Shown here in pieces: positions 52,728-61,410 of a stretch of DNA of 64,000 nt (its first letter is position 1; every line of letters begins with the position of its first letter). The notes under the pieces are model-generated. The model had not been told where the DNA came from and did no database searches. It saw only the letters and a list, made by a program, of their open reading frames with translations. This DNA comes from Dyadobacter sp. CY345 (GTDB lineage Bacteria > Bacteroidota > Bacteroidia > Cytophagales > Spirosomataceae): positions 248,001-312,000 of the forward strand of contig NZ_JAKFFS010000005.1 in NCBI RefSeq assembly GCF_021502725.1, in the 5' to 3' direction. The position numbers and the translations under genes are program-made.

Positions 52728-53564
52728 TCACATTACATTCAATTTATATCTGACAAGCGAGTCAAACATCAGCCAGAATTTCAGACCATTTGAAACTCTT
52801 ATGCGTTCCGACATAACTTGGTTCGCCGGTACTCTTGTTATTTTGAGCAGCAACTGCCGGTAATAAACATAGGCAAGGTAAACTCCTTTTCGACAGGAAG
52901 CCGGCAGTTCACGAATACCACTTAATGCCTCATCAAACTCGTTGATAATTTCCTGTTCGATGGTTCGCTTATTCTCATCGGAAAACGAGGATAAATTGAT
53001 ATCCGGAAAATAGCTCCGGTTCAACTGCTGGTAATCTGCCTGCAAATCCCTGAGAAAATTGACCTTCTGAAATGCGGAGCCCAACTTCATGGCTGGAACT
53101 TTCAACCGGTCAAATTCCTGTTGATCGCCGTTTGTGAATACATGCAGGCACATGAGCCCTACCACCTGCGCGGAACCCATGACGTATTCATTATACTTGT
53201 CATGCGTATAAGATTGCTCATCCAGATCCATTTCCATGCTTCTCAAAAATTGCCGGATCAGATCATGATCGATATTAAATTTATTGACCACCTCCTGAAA
53301 TGAATTGATAACAGGGTTGGTACTGATGCCTCGCTCAATCGCCTTAAAACAATCGGCGGAAAATTCGGCAAGCAATATGGATTTAGGGTAATCATGGAAA
53401 CTGTCGACAATCTCATCCGCTAGTCTCACAAAGCCATAAATTGCATAGATATGGTCGCGTAATTCTTTACTGAAAAAAAATATCCCAAGCGAAAAACTGG
53501 TACTGTAAAGTCGTGTTGTTTCTCTGCTGCATTTCGCGGAGAGCTTATCAAATTTTTCTTTCAT
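52728..53564 (-). CDS. Phytoene/squalene synthase family protein
   Basis: 278 residues of the trans-isoprenoid head-to-head synthase fold. Both Asp-rich motifs are visible: DEIVD at 50-54 and DLQAD at 172-176, binding Mg-diphosphate, with SFSLGIFFFSKE at the N-terminus. It condenses two prenyl diphosphates (C20 to phytoene or C15 to squalene/presqualene); the choice cannot be read from sequence. First gene of the six-gene operon, behind a ~160-nt leader with two operator-like repeats. The other classical carotenoid genes (CrtI, CrtY) are not in this operon. Confidence 0.93.
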   Translation of the reverse strand: MKEKFDKLSAKCSRETTRLYSTSFSLGIFFFSKELRDHIYAIYGFVRLADEIVDSFHDYPKSILLAEFSADCFKAIERGISTNPVINSFQEVVNKFNIDHDLIRQFLRSMEMDLDEQSYTHDKYNEYVMGSAQVVGLMCLHVFTNGDQQEFDRLKVPAMKLGSAFQKVNFLRDLQADYQQLNRSYFPDINLSSFSDENKRTIEQEIINEFDEALSGIRELPASCRKGVYLAYVYYRQLLLKITRVPANQVMSERIRVSNGLKFWLMFDSLVRYKLNVM

Positions 53565-53584
53565 TTTTCAAGTTTGATGTATCG

Positions 53585-53617
53585 GACGATGGTTTGTGCC
53601 TGTCTGTCGCCATCGTC
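53585..53617 (-). promoter_or_regulatory. Leader hairpin before the phytoene-synthase ATG
   Basis: GACGATGG / CCATCGTC inverted repeat with a 17-nt loop, ~20 nt upstream of the ATG on the minus-strand transcript. It could affect translation or be a protein site. No U-tract, so it is not a classical terminator. Confidence 0.35.
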
Positions 53618-53723
53618 TTCATAACAGATTGCGGCAAACGCATTTGGATCGGTCTTTCACAATCCGTTCACAGAGGCATGTTTTTAGGTTACGGTGTTTA
53701 TCGACATCATCATTTCACCTTCC

Positions 53724-53744
53724 AAAGTAATACAATATTATACT
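53724..53744. promoter_or_regulatory. Operator-like palindromic repeat, copy 1
   Basis: AAAGTAATACAATATTATACT, with AGTA half-sites in inverted order (AGTAATA...TATACT). The minus strand contains TAATATTG, one mismatch from the -7 element, 22 bp after the TTG located in copy 2. Candidate MarR site. Confidence 0.55.
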
Positions 53745-53753
53745 ATTTATTAA

Positions 53754-53774
53754 AAAGTAGTACAAATTTATACT
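53754..53774. promoter_or_regulatory. Operator-like palindromic repeat, copy 2
   Basis: AAAGTAGTACAAATTTATACT, 16 of 21 bases as in copy 1 and exactly 30 bp from it (about three helical turns). It includes a TTG on the minus strand suited to be the -33 element, so both promoter boxes would be covered by a bound repressor. Confidence 0.55.
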
Positions 53775-53921
53775 TAATCAAAATAATACGATGATGTTGG
53801 TACGTATGATAAATCCTCAGCGCCTTATTCCGATGAAACTTATCCTACGTTAACTTAATTAATGAAATACTATATTACTTTAAATGCCTTCGGACCTCTG
53901 GCGATTTATTTGGCAAATAAC

Positions 53922-54635
53922 TCAAAACGAAAAACCAGCCCTTAAAGTCAGTCGGTTAAAGTCTTCCTTTTTTTCAATTCCCAACTGCTGAACAGAAGAT
54001 CGCTGAAAACGGTATCCTGCCGAGATTGTGAATCCTGTATTGTTGCTGAACAAAATTTTCAACCCAATTCCAGCTGCCATCGTTGGTCCGCCGCCAAAAC
54101 GAACGCTGTCTACATCGTTGGAAGTGGCATTAAATCCATGGCCACCTTCAATAAAATAGAAAGGCATCTTGTCTCCGGTCTGAATAAAATCACCACGAAT
54201 ACTCAAAACAACCGGGACGAAAGTCTGCACAGCATAAAGGTCGGCGCCGAGGCCAAGTCCGGTATAAAACCACTGATTGAATTTATAACCATTTGTTGTT
54301 TGGAAAGAAAACGCAGAAGTCGTCACGCCGTTTGATGCCCGGTTGCTCATCGCCAGCGGCCCAAGCTCGGTATAATGCACGAAACCTTTCTGTTTGTACC
54401 GAATATTGGGATTGACATACTTTTCATTTTCAATTTTTTCAACTTCATCTGTCAGAAAAGTGAGTATGCTTTTGTCAAACATTTCCAGCCTGACAGCAGG
54501 TTGCTCTTCGAGCAGCGTGCCTTTCATGACTGAGCCATTTTTCAGGAAAACCCGCACATATCGATTTTTTTGTCCAAAGGTGCTGGCCGTGAAGTACAGG
54601 ATAAAAAGCAATGTCAGCGTTAAAGTATTTTTCAT
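53922..54635 (-). CDS. Hypothetical outer-membrane beta-barrel-like protein
   Basis: 237 residues: signal peptide (LTLTLLFILYFTASTFG), a short Sm-like/RNA-unrelated beta stretch (VRVFLKNGSVMKGTLLEEQP) that resembles small barrel domains, then amphipathic strands with Gly/aromatic patterns (GYKFNQWFYTGLGLGADLY, KMPFYFIEGGHGFNA, TISAGYRFQRS) ending in the outer-membrane-type C-terminus RLTLRAGFSF. It lies 28 bp downstream of the LytTR gene, so it may be co-expressed with that two-component system or be a target. Family not recognised. Confidence 0.75.
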   Translation of the reverse strand: MKNTLTLTLLFILYFTASTFGQKNRYVRVFLKNGSVMKGTLLEEQPAVRLEMFDKSILTFLTDEVEKIENEKYVNPNIRYKQKGFVHYTELGPLAMSNRASNGVTTSAFSFQTTNGYKFNQWFYTGLGLGADLYAVQTFVPVVLSIRGDFIQTGDKMPFYFIEGGHGFNATSNDVDSVRFGGGPTMAAGIGLKILFSNNTGFTISAGYRFQRSSVQQLGIEKKEDFNRLTLRAGFSF

Positions 54636-54663
54636 GTTGTGGTGGTATTAATGCAATGGCTAA

Positions 54664-55428
54664 TCAGTTATCCAACCAGATTTTAAACTCCGGACTTCTT
54701 TCCCTGCTCACATATGTATTTTGCTCAAACGGCGGTTTCAGGAAAACCTGAAGCCGGCTCGATAACAGCGCCTTGACCTTTTGGATAGATTGTATCCTGG
54801 CAATAATTTTTCTGTTAATCCTGAAAAAAAGATGCGGATCCAGCAGCTCTTCGAGGCTTTCCAGGTTATAGTCTACCAAATATTTACGTCCCTCAGACGT
54901 CACCAGATATACCACCTTATCATCAGCATAGAAATAAGCTACCTCATCAATGTTTTTGTATAGTATGGTATCCGCATATTTAACTAAAAAACGGTGTTTG
55001 TATTTTTTACTGAAAGACAACATATTTTCCTCAATCCGTCTGATATCCGCCAGAGAAATTCCGCCGCGGCTTTCATTTAAATTCCGGTATTTGATGAGCG
55101 CGTTCTGAAGTTCGGTTTTATCCAGTGGTTTTAAAAGGTAATCAATACTATTCAGTTTAAAAGCCTGCAAAGCGTACTGGTCGTAAGCGGTAGTAAAAAT
55201 AACCGGACATTTTACGGGAAGACGTTCGAAAAGACGAAAGCAAAGTCCGTCCGATAAATGAATATCCAGCAACAGCAAATCCGGCTCGGGGTTTTTACTC
55301 AGCCACGATACTGCTTCCTCGATGGATTCGAGCGTATCCAGTACTTCAATGTCAGGATCAAATTCCCGCAGGAGTTGTGATGCTCTTTTGGCGGAGAGCG
55401 CCTCATCTTCCAGTATAAGAATTTTCAT
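54664..55428 (-). CDS. LytTR-family response regulator
   Basis: 254 residues: receiver domain (1-120; phospho-acceptor Asp in LLLLDIHLSDG about residue 56, Lys in YLLKPLDK) and a C-terminal LytTR DNA-binding domain (about 145-250; FLVKYADTILYKNIDEVAYF, HLFFRINRKIIARIQSI). The DNA target would be two short direct repeats; none was searched systematically. 38 bp downstream of the cognate LytS-type kinase gene. Paralogous to the regulator at 61411-62178. Confidence 0.95.
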   Translation of the reverse strand: MKILILEDEALSAKRASQLLREFDPDIEVLDTLESIEEAVSWLSKNPEPDLLLLDIHLSDGLCFRLFERLPVKCPVIFTTAYDQYALQAFKLNSIDYLLKPLDKTELQNALIKYRNLNESRGGISLADIRRIEENMLSFSKKYKHRFLVKYADTILYKNIDEVAYFYADDKVVYLVTSEGRKYLVDYNLESLEELLDPHLFFRINRKIIARIQSIQKVKALLSSRLQVFLKPPFEQNTYVSRERSPEFKIWLDN

Positions 55429-55466
55429 GGTTTAGGTTTCAAATTTCAAACAATTTTAAGAAATAA

Positions 55467-56513
55467 TCATGGCTCAAAAAAGGAGGCATGCGTAGGCCTG
55501 ATCAATGGTATAGTCACACTGAACTGGTCGGTCGTCTGTTTTACTTCGAGGCCATGTTGTCCCAAAAACTCATATCTTTTTGTGATGTTATTTAATCCAA
55601 GGCCTGTTGATTCCTGGTCGTCAGCCAGTTTTAGCTGAAGGTTATTTCTAACCGTTATCGTTTCGTTATCCAGACAAAGTATCTCCACATGAAGCGGTTT
55701 GTTTTTACCAATCACGTTGTGCTTGACTGCGTTTTCCACAAGCATTTGCAAGGACACGGGTACGATAAAAGCCGATTGACAATTCTTATCAACATTAATT
55801 GTAAATATCAAACCAGACTCAAATCGGGTTTTAAGCAGATAAAGGTAAGATTCAATAAAATTCAACTCCTCTTTCAATTCAATAATTTCCTTTTCAGGAC
55901 TTTTGAGCACGTAACGGTACACCCTGGAAAATTGTCGCACAAATTCAACCGAGGCATTTGCGTCCATGGGTATCAAAGCACTCAGCACGCTCAGATTATT
56001 AAACAGAAAATGCGGGTTCACCTGGTTTTTCAAGGCCTGCAATTGCGCCTGGCTGCTGATTCTTTTATAGTTCTCAACTTCCTGATTACTTTTTTCAAGC
56101 TGCTGATGATATAAAAATATTACATTGATTGTGTTCAAGAAAAGATTTACCCGAAAACTGAACATCAAAAGCAGTTTCAAAGGAAGAATCCAGTCTACCC
56201 AATTGTGCGAGATGGTGTAATAGGAAGTAATTCCTCCCAGAAGCATTGTTGCAAAAAATACAGCCAATATGCTGGCTCCGAAACTATAACTGATCCTTTT
56301 CCAGAACGACTTAATTTCCATCGTGGAAAGAAAGTTGTCCAGCAAACGATTTCCTTCCCAGATTGCAATGGTCAAAATCAGAAAAAGCAGAAAAATGACC
56401 GGCTTGGGTGTAACGATCGGATAATGCTCAAAAGATTCTACCAGCAAGGTATTCATAAATGAATATCCTCCCAGTAAAATCATAAACAAAAACCGGTACC
56501 TGATCGAGAACAT
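55467..56513 (-). CDS. LytS-type sensor histidine kinase
   Basis: 348 residues from the ATG at 56513: a membrane part with ~4 helices (RYRFLFMILLGGYSFMNTLLV, KPVIFLLFLILTIAIWEGN, SFGASILAVFFATMLLGG, PLKLLLMFSFRVNLFL), a coiled coil, His_kinase domain with NQVNPHFLFNNLSVLSALI (phospho-acceptor His) and HATPase with QMLVENAVKHNVIGK and GLGLNNITKRYEFLG. The frame opens at 56576, but that part lies in the terminator of the fasciclin gene; the later ATG gives a length near that of its paralogue (342). It pairs with the LytTR gene just downstream. Confidence 0.92.
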   Translation of the reverse strand: MFSIRYRFLFMILLGGYSFMNTLLVESFEHYPIVTPKPVIFLLFLILTIAIWEGNRLLDNFLSTMEIKSFWKRISYSFGASILAVFFATMLLGGITSYYTISHNWVDWILPLKLLLMFSFRVNLFLNTINVIFLYHQQLEKSNQEVENYKRISSQAQLQALKNQVNPHFLFNNLSVLSALIPMDANASVEFVRQFSRVYRYVLKSPEKEIIELKEELNFIESYLYLLKTRFESGLIFTINVDKNCQSAFIVPVSLQMLVENAVKHNVIGKNKPLHVEILCLDNETITVRNNLQLKLADDQESTGLGLNNITKRYEFLGQHGLEVKQTTDQFSVTIPLIRPTHASFFEP

Positions 56514-56529
56514 AGTGACGTATAGTAAC

Positions 56530-56580
56530 AATAAAAAAAACATTGGTAAACTACCTAAATTCAGATCGTTTACCAATGTT
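56530..56580 (-). terminator. Terminator of the fasciclin gene
   Basis: Perfect 13-bp stem AACATTGGTAAAC (56539-56551) / GTTTACCAATGTT (56568-56580), 16-nt loop, U9 tract on the minus-strand transcript, 15 bp after the fasciclin stop. Confidence 0.82.
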
Positions 56581-56594
56581 AAGCAACAGTTTTA

Positions 56595-57548
56595 TTATGG
56601 CATCAGGACTTTATCAATAACGTGCACGACACCGTTGGTAGCCAAGATATTAGCAGCTGTGATATTTGAAGCACCGCTTGTCGTACCAACCACTTTCGCA
56701 CCGCCAGTCAGATTGAATGTTAGCTTGCCCGCTGTGTTCGCAGTAGCTACTTCACCTGAAACGTTTGGCAGATCTGTGGAGAACACACGGCCAGGAACAA
56801 CGTGATAAAGCAAAACATTTGTCAAAAGTGTTCTGTTAGCCGGATCAAGTAAGGTAGCTTTTGGTGTTGTTTTGTACAACTCAGTAAATGCTGCGTTTGT
56901 CGGAGCAAATACCGTCAGTCCATTTGCAGAAGCCGTAGAAAGGGCTGTTGCCACCGCCGGATCAGCCGCCAGGACAAGAGAAACCAGCTCAGAAAAATCA
57001 GTGTTGGCCTGAGCCACCTGCACCAACGATTGTGTTGGCGGTACGATAACATTGTCAATTACATGAATCACTCCATTTGAAGCATCCACATCTGTTGCGA
57101 TAACTTTGATGTTACCGTTAATAAAAACACCGTCTGCATTTTTCGACAAATAAATGTCGTTGTTGGCGTTAACAGTTTTAACGGCTCCACTTTTGACGTC
57201 AGCCGCTTTCACTTCACCGCTCACAACATGCGATGTCAAAATAGGTGTCAATGCGTCTTTCGTTAAACCATCCAGACTCGTAATACCCGCTTTTGTGAAC
57301 GCCGCATTATTAGGTGCGAATACGGTGAAAGGACCAGTTCCCTGTAACGTTGTGACAAGCTCTGCTTTAGTCACTGCTGCAACCAGCGTAGAAAATTGAG
57401 CATCTCCGGACGCAACTGCAACGATATTCCCAACAGCTGGCGTCTGCGGTGTATCGTCGTCGTCGTCACTACAGGAAATAATCGTAGTTGCTAAGGCGGC
57501 AGTCAGAAAATACATGCTCAGTCTGTTTAATCTGCTTATTGATTTCAT
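56595..57548 (-). CDS. Fasciclin (FAS1) domain lipoprotein
   Basis: 317 residues: lipobox-type signal (LTAALATTIISC, Cys26) followed by a poly-Asp linker (SDDDDDTPQTP), then two FAS1 domains (about 42-172 and 177-317). Each shows the FAS1 H1/H2 patterns: FTVFAPNNAAFTKAGI with ILTSHVVSGEV, and LTVFAPTNAAFTELYK with VLLYHVVPGRV, both ending NGVIHVIDNV or NGVVHVIDKV. FAS1 proteins mediate adhesion; here it is probably surface-exposed. It is divergent from the TonB-dependent receptor and followed by a strong terminator. Confidence 0.93.
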   Translation of the reverse strand: MKSISRLNRLSMYFLTAALATTIISCSDDDDDTPQTPAVGNIVAVASGDAQFSTLVAAVTKAELVTTLQGTGPFTVFAPNNAAFTKAGITSLDGLTKDALTPILTSHVVSGEVKAADVKSGAVKTVNANNDIYLSKNADGVFINGNIKVIATDVDASNGVIHVIDNVIVPPTQSLVQVAQANTDFSELVSLVLAADPAVATALSTASANGLTVFAPTNAAFTELYKTTPKATLLDPANRTLLTNVLLYHVVPGRVFSTDLPNVSGEVATANTAGKLTFNLTGGAKVVGTTSGASNITAANILATNGVVHVIDKVLMP

Positions 57549-57773
57549 AGTAAAAAGGTTAATTATTGTGGACTAATTTATTTAGTTACTATCATTAACC
57601 TGCCTCGCGATCTTTTAATTGTTGCATCACAACCGAACGGAACAACGGCGGGAGTGAAACGTCTGTTTTGAAGGAGTGAACGGTTGAAGTGAAATTCTGG
57701 CGTGGATGTGACCGCATGTATGGTTATTCGCTTGCAAGCCATAAAATACCACTTCACCCTAACAATCCAACGC

Positions 57774-57805
57774 TTGCCCCTATATTGGCTTGGGGAATCT
57801 GTTTG
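57774..57805 (+). promoter_or_regulatory. Candidate promoter of the TonB-dependent receptor gene
   Basis: TTG (57774-57776), 21-bp spacer, TCTGTTTG (57798-57805, one mismatch to TAnnTTTG), 39 bp before the ATG. Confidence 0.4.
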
Positions 57806-57843
57806 ATCTGACAAAATTTGGTAAATCGATAACCAAAAAGGAC

Positions 57844-60228
57844 ATGAAAAACTATCTATTACTCCTACTTACCTTTTTCGCCTTTCGGCCCTTGGTGGCC
57901 CAGCAACTTGTGCAAACGGTGCGCGGAACTATCCGTGATGAAGTAACAAAATCAGCAGTAATCGGTGCGTCCATCTTGCTTATTCAAGAGGAAGGACGAA
58001 ATCCAGTTGGGGCTATAACCGATGTCAACGGCGAGTTCAAGATTACGGGTGTTCCTACGGGAAGACAATCTTTCCGGATCACATCAGTCGGTTATGAAGA
58101 AAATCGAATTTCCAATGTCATTGTCACCGCCGGAAAGGAAGTTATTACCAGTGTCACTTTGACTGAAACAGTGCGTTCACTCGACGAAGTTGTCATTTCT
58201 GCCGACAGGAAAAATGACAAAAGTAAAACCAACAACGAGCTGGCTCTTGTCGGTGGCCGCTCATTTAATATTGAAGATACCAAACGTTACGCCGGTGCCT
58301 TGGGCGACCCGTCAAGAATGGCGGCAAACTTCGCTGGCGTGGTTTCGGGCAACGATTCGAGGAACGACATTGTGGTCCGCGGCAACTCCCCTACCGGAAT
58401 GCTGTGGCAACTGGAAGGACTTAACATCCCCAATCCGAACCACTTTGGCTCACTTGGAAGTACGGGCGGACCAGTCAGTTTGCTTAACAATAACACGTTG
58501 GACAAGTCTGACTTCATTACCAGTGCTTTTCCTGCACAATATGGTAACGCGCTGTCGGGCGTATTTGACCTGCGCATGCGTGAAGGCAACAACCAGAAGC
58601 ACGAATTCCTGGGACAGGTTGGTTTCAATGGTTTTGAAGTCGGGGCGGAAGGACCGCTTTCCAAAAATTCGAAAGCCTCTTATCTGGTCAATTACCGATA
58701 TTCCACGCTAGGTCTTTTCAAAGCACTGGGTATTGAATTTGGAACAGGCAGTGCTGTCCCAAATTATCAGGACCTCAATTTCAAGGTATCGGTGCCTACC
58801 GGAAAAAAAGGGAAACTTTCTGTATTTGGTATACTGGGAGAAAGCGATGTGGACTTTCTCGGCAATGATGTGGATACGACAGATACAAATTTGTATGGAA
58901 GCGAAAATGAAAACACCAGAGTAAAATACAAGACTAACATTCTGGGCCTTAGTTATGAATACAACGTGTCGCCGAAAACATTTGCGAAACTAACCCTTGG
59001 GACAAGCAATACGGACCAGAAGTTCAGCGGCGATTCTATCAGTGTTCTTACCCGTGAAGCATTTGCCAGTGGTGAAGCCAGGTTTAAGACCAGAAAAACT
59101 TCTGCGGTACTGAATGTGAGACACAAAGTCAATGCCAAGCACAGCCTCTACGCCGGAATCACGACGGATCTGCTCAACTTTGACCTATACAACCGGGATA
59201 TTTATGATGGCGGTCGGTTTGATACGGTGCGGGTGAATGTCAGCGGGGAAAATACCGTCCTGACGCAGGCTTATGGACAATGGAAATACAGGATGAACAG
59301 AAATCTGCAATTAACCGCCGGCCTTCATGCGCAGCATTACAGCCTGAATGACAACTTTGCTATTGAACCTCGTTTTGGTTTACAATACACATTTGGCCAG
59401 GGGCAATCGGTTAGTTTGGGATACGGTTTAAATAGCCAGGCGCAGAATATTTACACGTATTTTGTACAAACAAAAACTGAAAAAGGTATAGTTTACAGCA
59501 ATAAGGGCCTTGATTTCACCAAGAGCCATCATTATTCGATAAGTTATGAAAACCGACTTGCTGAAAACCTTTTATTGAAAGTTGAACCTTATTTTCAGGC
59601 ATTGTATGACGTCCCGGTAGAAAGAAGAAGTTCCTCTTATTCGACACTCAACACGGGCAGTACTTTCGCGACAGACGACGAAGACAGCCTTGTTAACGCA
59701 GGAACCGGCAGAAACCTTGGCATTGAGCTGACGTTGGAAAAATATTTTAGCCAGGGTTACTATTTTCTGGTCACTACTTCACTGTTTGACTCCAAATACA
59801 AGGGAAGTGATGGCGTTGAGCGGAATACTGCCTTCAACAGCAGGTATGTGGTTAATCTGCTTGCCGGGAAAGAGATCAAAGTTGGGCGTAACCGTAATAG
59901 CGTATTGAGCGCAAGTATAAAAACCTCGTTCGTCGGCGGGAGATATACATCACCGCTAAACCTTCAGGCATCCCGCCAAAGAGGAGAAGCCGTTTACGAT
60001 GAGAGCCAGGCATATTCTCAAAAACAGGATGCTTACTTCCGCACAGATTTGAGGCTTGCTTACCGGAAAGAGATGCGCAAAAGTACGCTCGAAGTAGCGG
60101 TCGATCTGCAAAATGTAAGTGGCAACAAGAATATTTTTCAGCAAACTTACAACGCAAGGACAAACAGTATTGCGACGGAATACCAACAGGGATTCTTCCC
60201 GGTGCCGATGGTAAGGTTCACATTCTGA
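57844..60228 (+). CDS. TonB-dependent outer-membrane receptor with carboxypeptidase-like domain
   Basis: 794 residues from the ATG at 57844, which opens a signal peptide (MKNYLLLLLTFFAFRPLVAQ). The N-terminal CarboxypepD_reg-like beta domain (about 25-105, GTIRDEVTKSAVIGASILL) precedes a plug (~125-230) and a 22-strand-type barrel ending in VRFTF with C-terminal Phe. Ligand unknown. There is no SusD partner, so a glycan-uptake pair is unlikely; small peptides, siderophores or metals are alternatives. It is followed after 113 bp by a LytS/LytTR pair on the same strand. Confidence 0.93.
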   Translation: MKNYLLLLLTFFAFRPLVAQQLVQTVRGTIRDEVTKSAVIGASILLIQEEGRNPVGAITDVNGEFKITGVPTGRQSFRITSVGYEENRISNVIVTAGKEVITSVTLTETVRSLDEVVISADRKNDKSKTNNELALVGGRSFNIEDTKRYAGALGDPSRMAANFAGVVSGNDSRNDIVVRGNSPTGMLWQLEGLNIPNPNHFGSLGSTGGPVSLLNNNTLDKSDFITSAFPAQYGNALSGVFDLRMREGNNQKHEFLGQVGFNGFEVGAEGPLSKNSKASYLVNYRYSTLGLFKALGIEFGTGSAVPNYQDLNFKVSVPTGKKGKLSVFGILGESDVDFLGNDVDTTDTNLYGSENENTRVKYKTNILGLSYEYNVSPKTFAKLTLGTSNTDQKFSGDSISVLTREAFASGEARFKTRKTSAVLNVRHKVNAKHSLYAGITTDLLNFDLYNRDIYDGGRFDTVRVNVSGENTVLTQAYGQWKYRMNRNLQLTAGLHAQHYSLNDNFAIEPRFGLQYTFGQGQSVSLGYGLNSQAQNIYTYFVQTKTEKGIVYSNKGLDFTKSHHYSISYENRLAENLLLKVEPYFQALYDVPVERRSSSYSTLNTGSTFATDDEDSLVNAGTGRNLGIELTLEKYFSQGYYFLVTTSLFDSKYKGSDGVERNTAFNSRYVVNLLAGKEIKVGRNRNSVLSASIKTSFVGGRYTSPLNLQASRQRGEAVYDESQAYSQKQDAYFRTDLRLAYRKEMRKSTLEVAVDLQNVSGNKNIFQQTYNARTNSIATEYQQGFFPVPMVRFTF

Positions 60229-60340
60229 AACAATTGGTATCTTTGATTACGCGGGTCGAATCAATACAACACATCAATGATTTGAATCGATTTATTTACC
60301 AGATTTAAACTCCCCGAACTCCGAAAATAATGTTCATAAC

Positions 60341-61369
60341 ATGGTTGCTGAATCAAAATACCAATTGAATGACTTTAAACTGCGCTTGGTTGGCATCCCG
60401 TTTTTTTCATTCGTAATACCGATGATCGTCCATTTTGATGATTTCACAAAGATGAACTACGGATATGCAGTCGCGGTAATTATTTCATTTTGCACGACGG
60501 TGGCACTTTGGGAAGGCAATCGATTTATTATATTGCGCATGCGCCAAAAGTTCCCCAATTATAGTGAGACAACGAAGAGGATACTGCTGGAGGCGATATT
60601 TGCTTTTTTATATACGTTTGTTGCTACCTTTTTGCTGGACGAAGTATTATGCAAAGGCATTCTCCATAAAGATGGTAATTTACTGGGTTTCCGCATCAGC
60701 CTGGTTCCAACCATTCTTGTATATCTGGTGTATGAGGCTGTTTACTTTTTCGAAGCGTGGAAAACGAATGTCCGCAAAACGGAATCTTTAATGAGGGAAG
60801 GTGTGCAGTCTCAACTGGAAGTACTTAAAAACCAGCTCGACCCACACTTTCTTTTTAACAGTATGAACACCCTTGCAGCATTGATCGATGATACCAATAC
60901 GGATGCCCAGCAATATCTCGAACGCCTCTCGGACGTATACCGCTATGTTTTGGTGAGCAGGAATAAAAATACAGTTCTGGTTGAAGAGGAAATCGCTTTT
61001 CTTGACGCTTATGTATATTTGAACAAAATCAGATTTCGTGATAATTTGCTCGTTGAGAAAAATATATCACCAGAGACTTACAGGCAGCACGTCACGCCGC
61101 TGAGCCTCCAGATGCTGATCGAAAATGCGATCAAACATAATGTAGTGTCTAAGGAAAATCCGTTGAGAATATTGATCCAGCAGGAAGGCGATCAGTATCT
61201 GGTTGTTGAAAATAATATTCAGGAAAAGGCGATCATGGAAAAGTCAACGCGCGTCGGATTACAAAATATCATTAACAGATACAGCCTGCTGACCGAACGG
61301 CGTGTGCAGGTCATCCAGGACGGAGCAATGTTTACGGTCAAAATACCACTGATCAACCAACTGATTTGA
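60341..61369 (+). CDS. LytS-type sensor histidine kinase (paralogue)
   Basis: 342 residues: membrane part with 4 helices (FKLRLVGIPFFSFVIPMIV, YAVAVIISFCTTVALWEGN, FAFLYTFVATFLLDEVL, LVPTILVYLVYEAVYFF), coiled coil, NQLDPHFLFNSMNTLAALI phospho-acceptor box and HATPase QMLIENAIKHNVVSK plus GLQNIINRYSLLTER. It shares the TLWEGNR-type motif at the end of helix 2 (ALWEGN here, AIWEGN in the other), supporting common ancestry with 55467-56513. 41 bp upstream of the cognate LytTR gene. Confidence 0.94.
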   Translation: MVAESKYQLNDFKLRLVGIPFFSFVIPMIVHFDDFTKMNYGYAVAVIISFCTTVALWEGNRFIILRMRQKFPNYSETTKRILLEAIFAFLYTFVATFLLDEVLCKGILHKDGNLLGFRISLVPTILVYLVYEAVYFFEAWKTNVRKTESLMREGVQSQLEVLKNQLDPHFLFNSMNTLAALIDDTNTDAQQYLERLSDVYRYVLVSRNKNTVLVEEEIAFLDAYVYLNKIRFRDNLLVEKNISPETYRQHVTPLSLQMLIENAIKHNVVSKENPLRILIQQEGDQYLVVENNIQEKAIMEKSTRVGLQNIINRYSLLTERRVQVIQDGAMFTVKIPLINQLI

Positions 61370-61410
61370 ATGTCTTCAATTTATGAATCTGAAATAAATC
61401 AATTGCTACT

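Larger units (their letters stand above)
53565..53921. other. Promoter and leader region of the phytoene-synthase operon
   Basis: 357 bp with no gene. From the operon start outward it holds an 8-bp stem hairpin (53585-53617) and the two operator-like repeats (53724-53774), then AT-rich sequence next to the end of the neighbouring beta-barrel gene. Confidence 0.6.

Noticed and set aside
60243..60264. Inverted TTGATT-N10-AATCAA between the TonB receptor and kinase genes
   Set aside because: Spacing is wider than in the FNR-like boxes and the stem is only 6 bp; neither a convincing operator nor a terminator.
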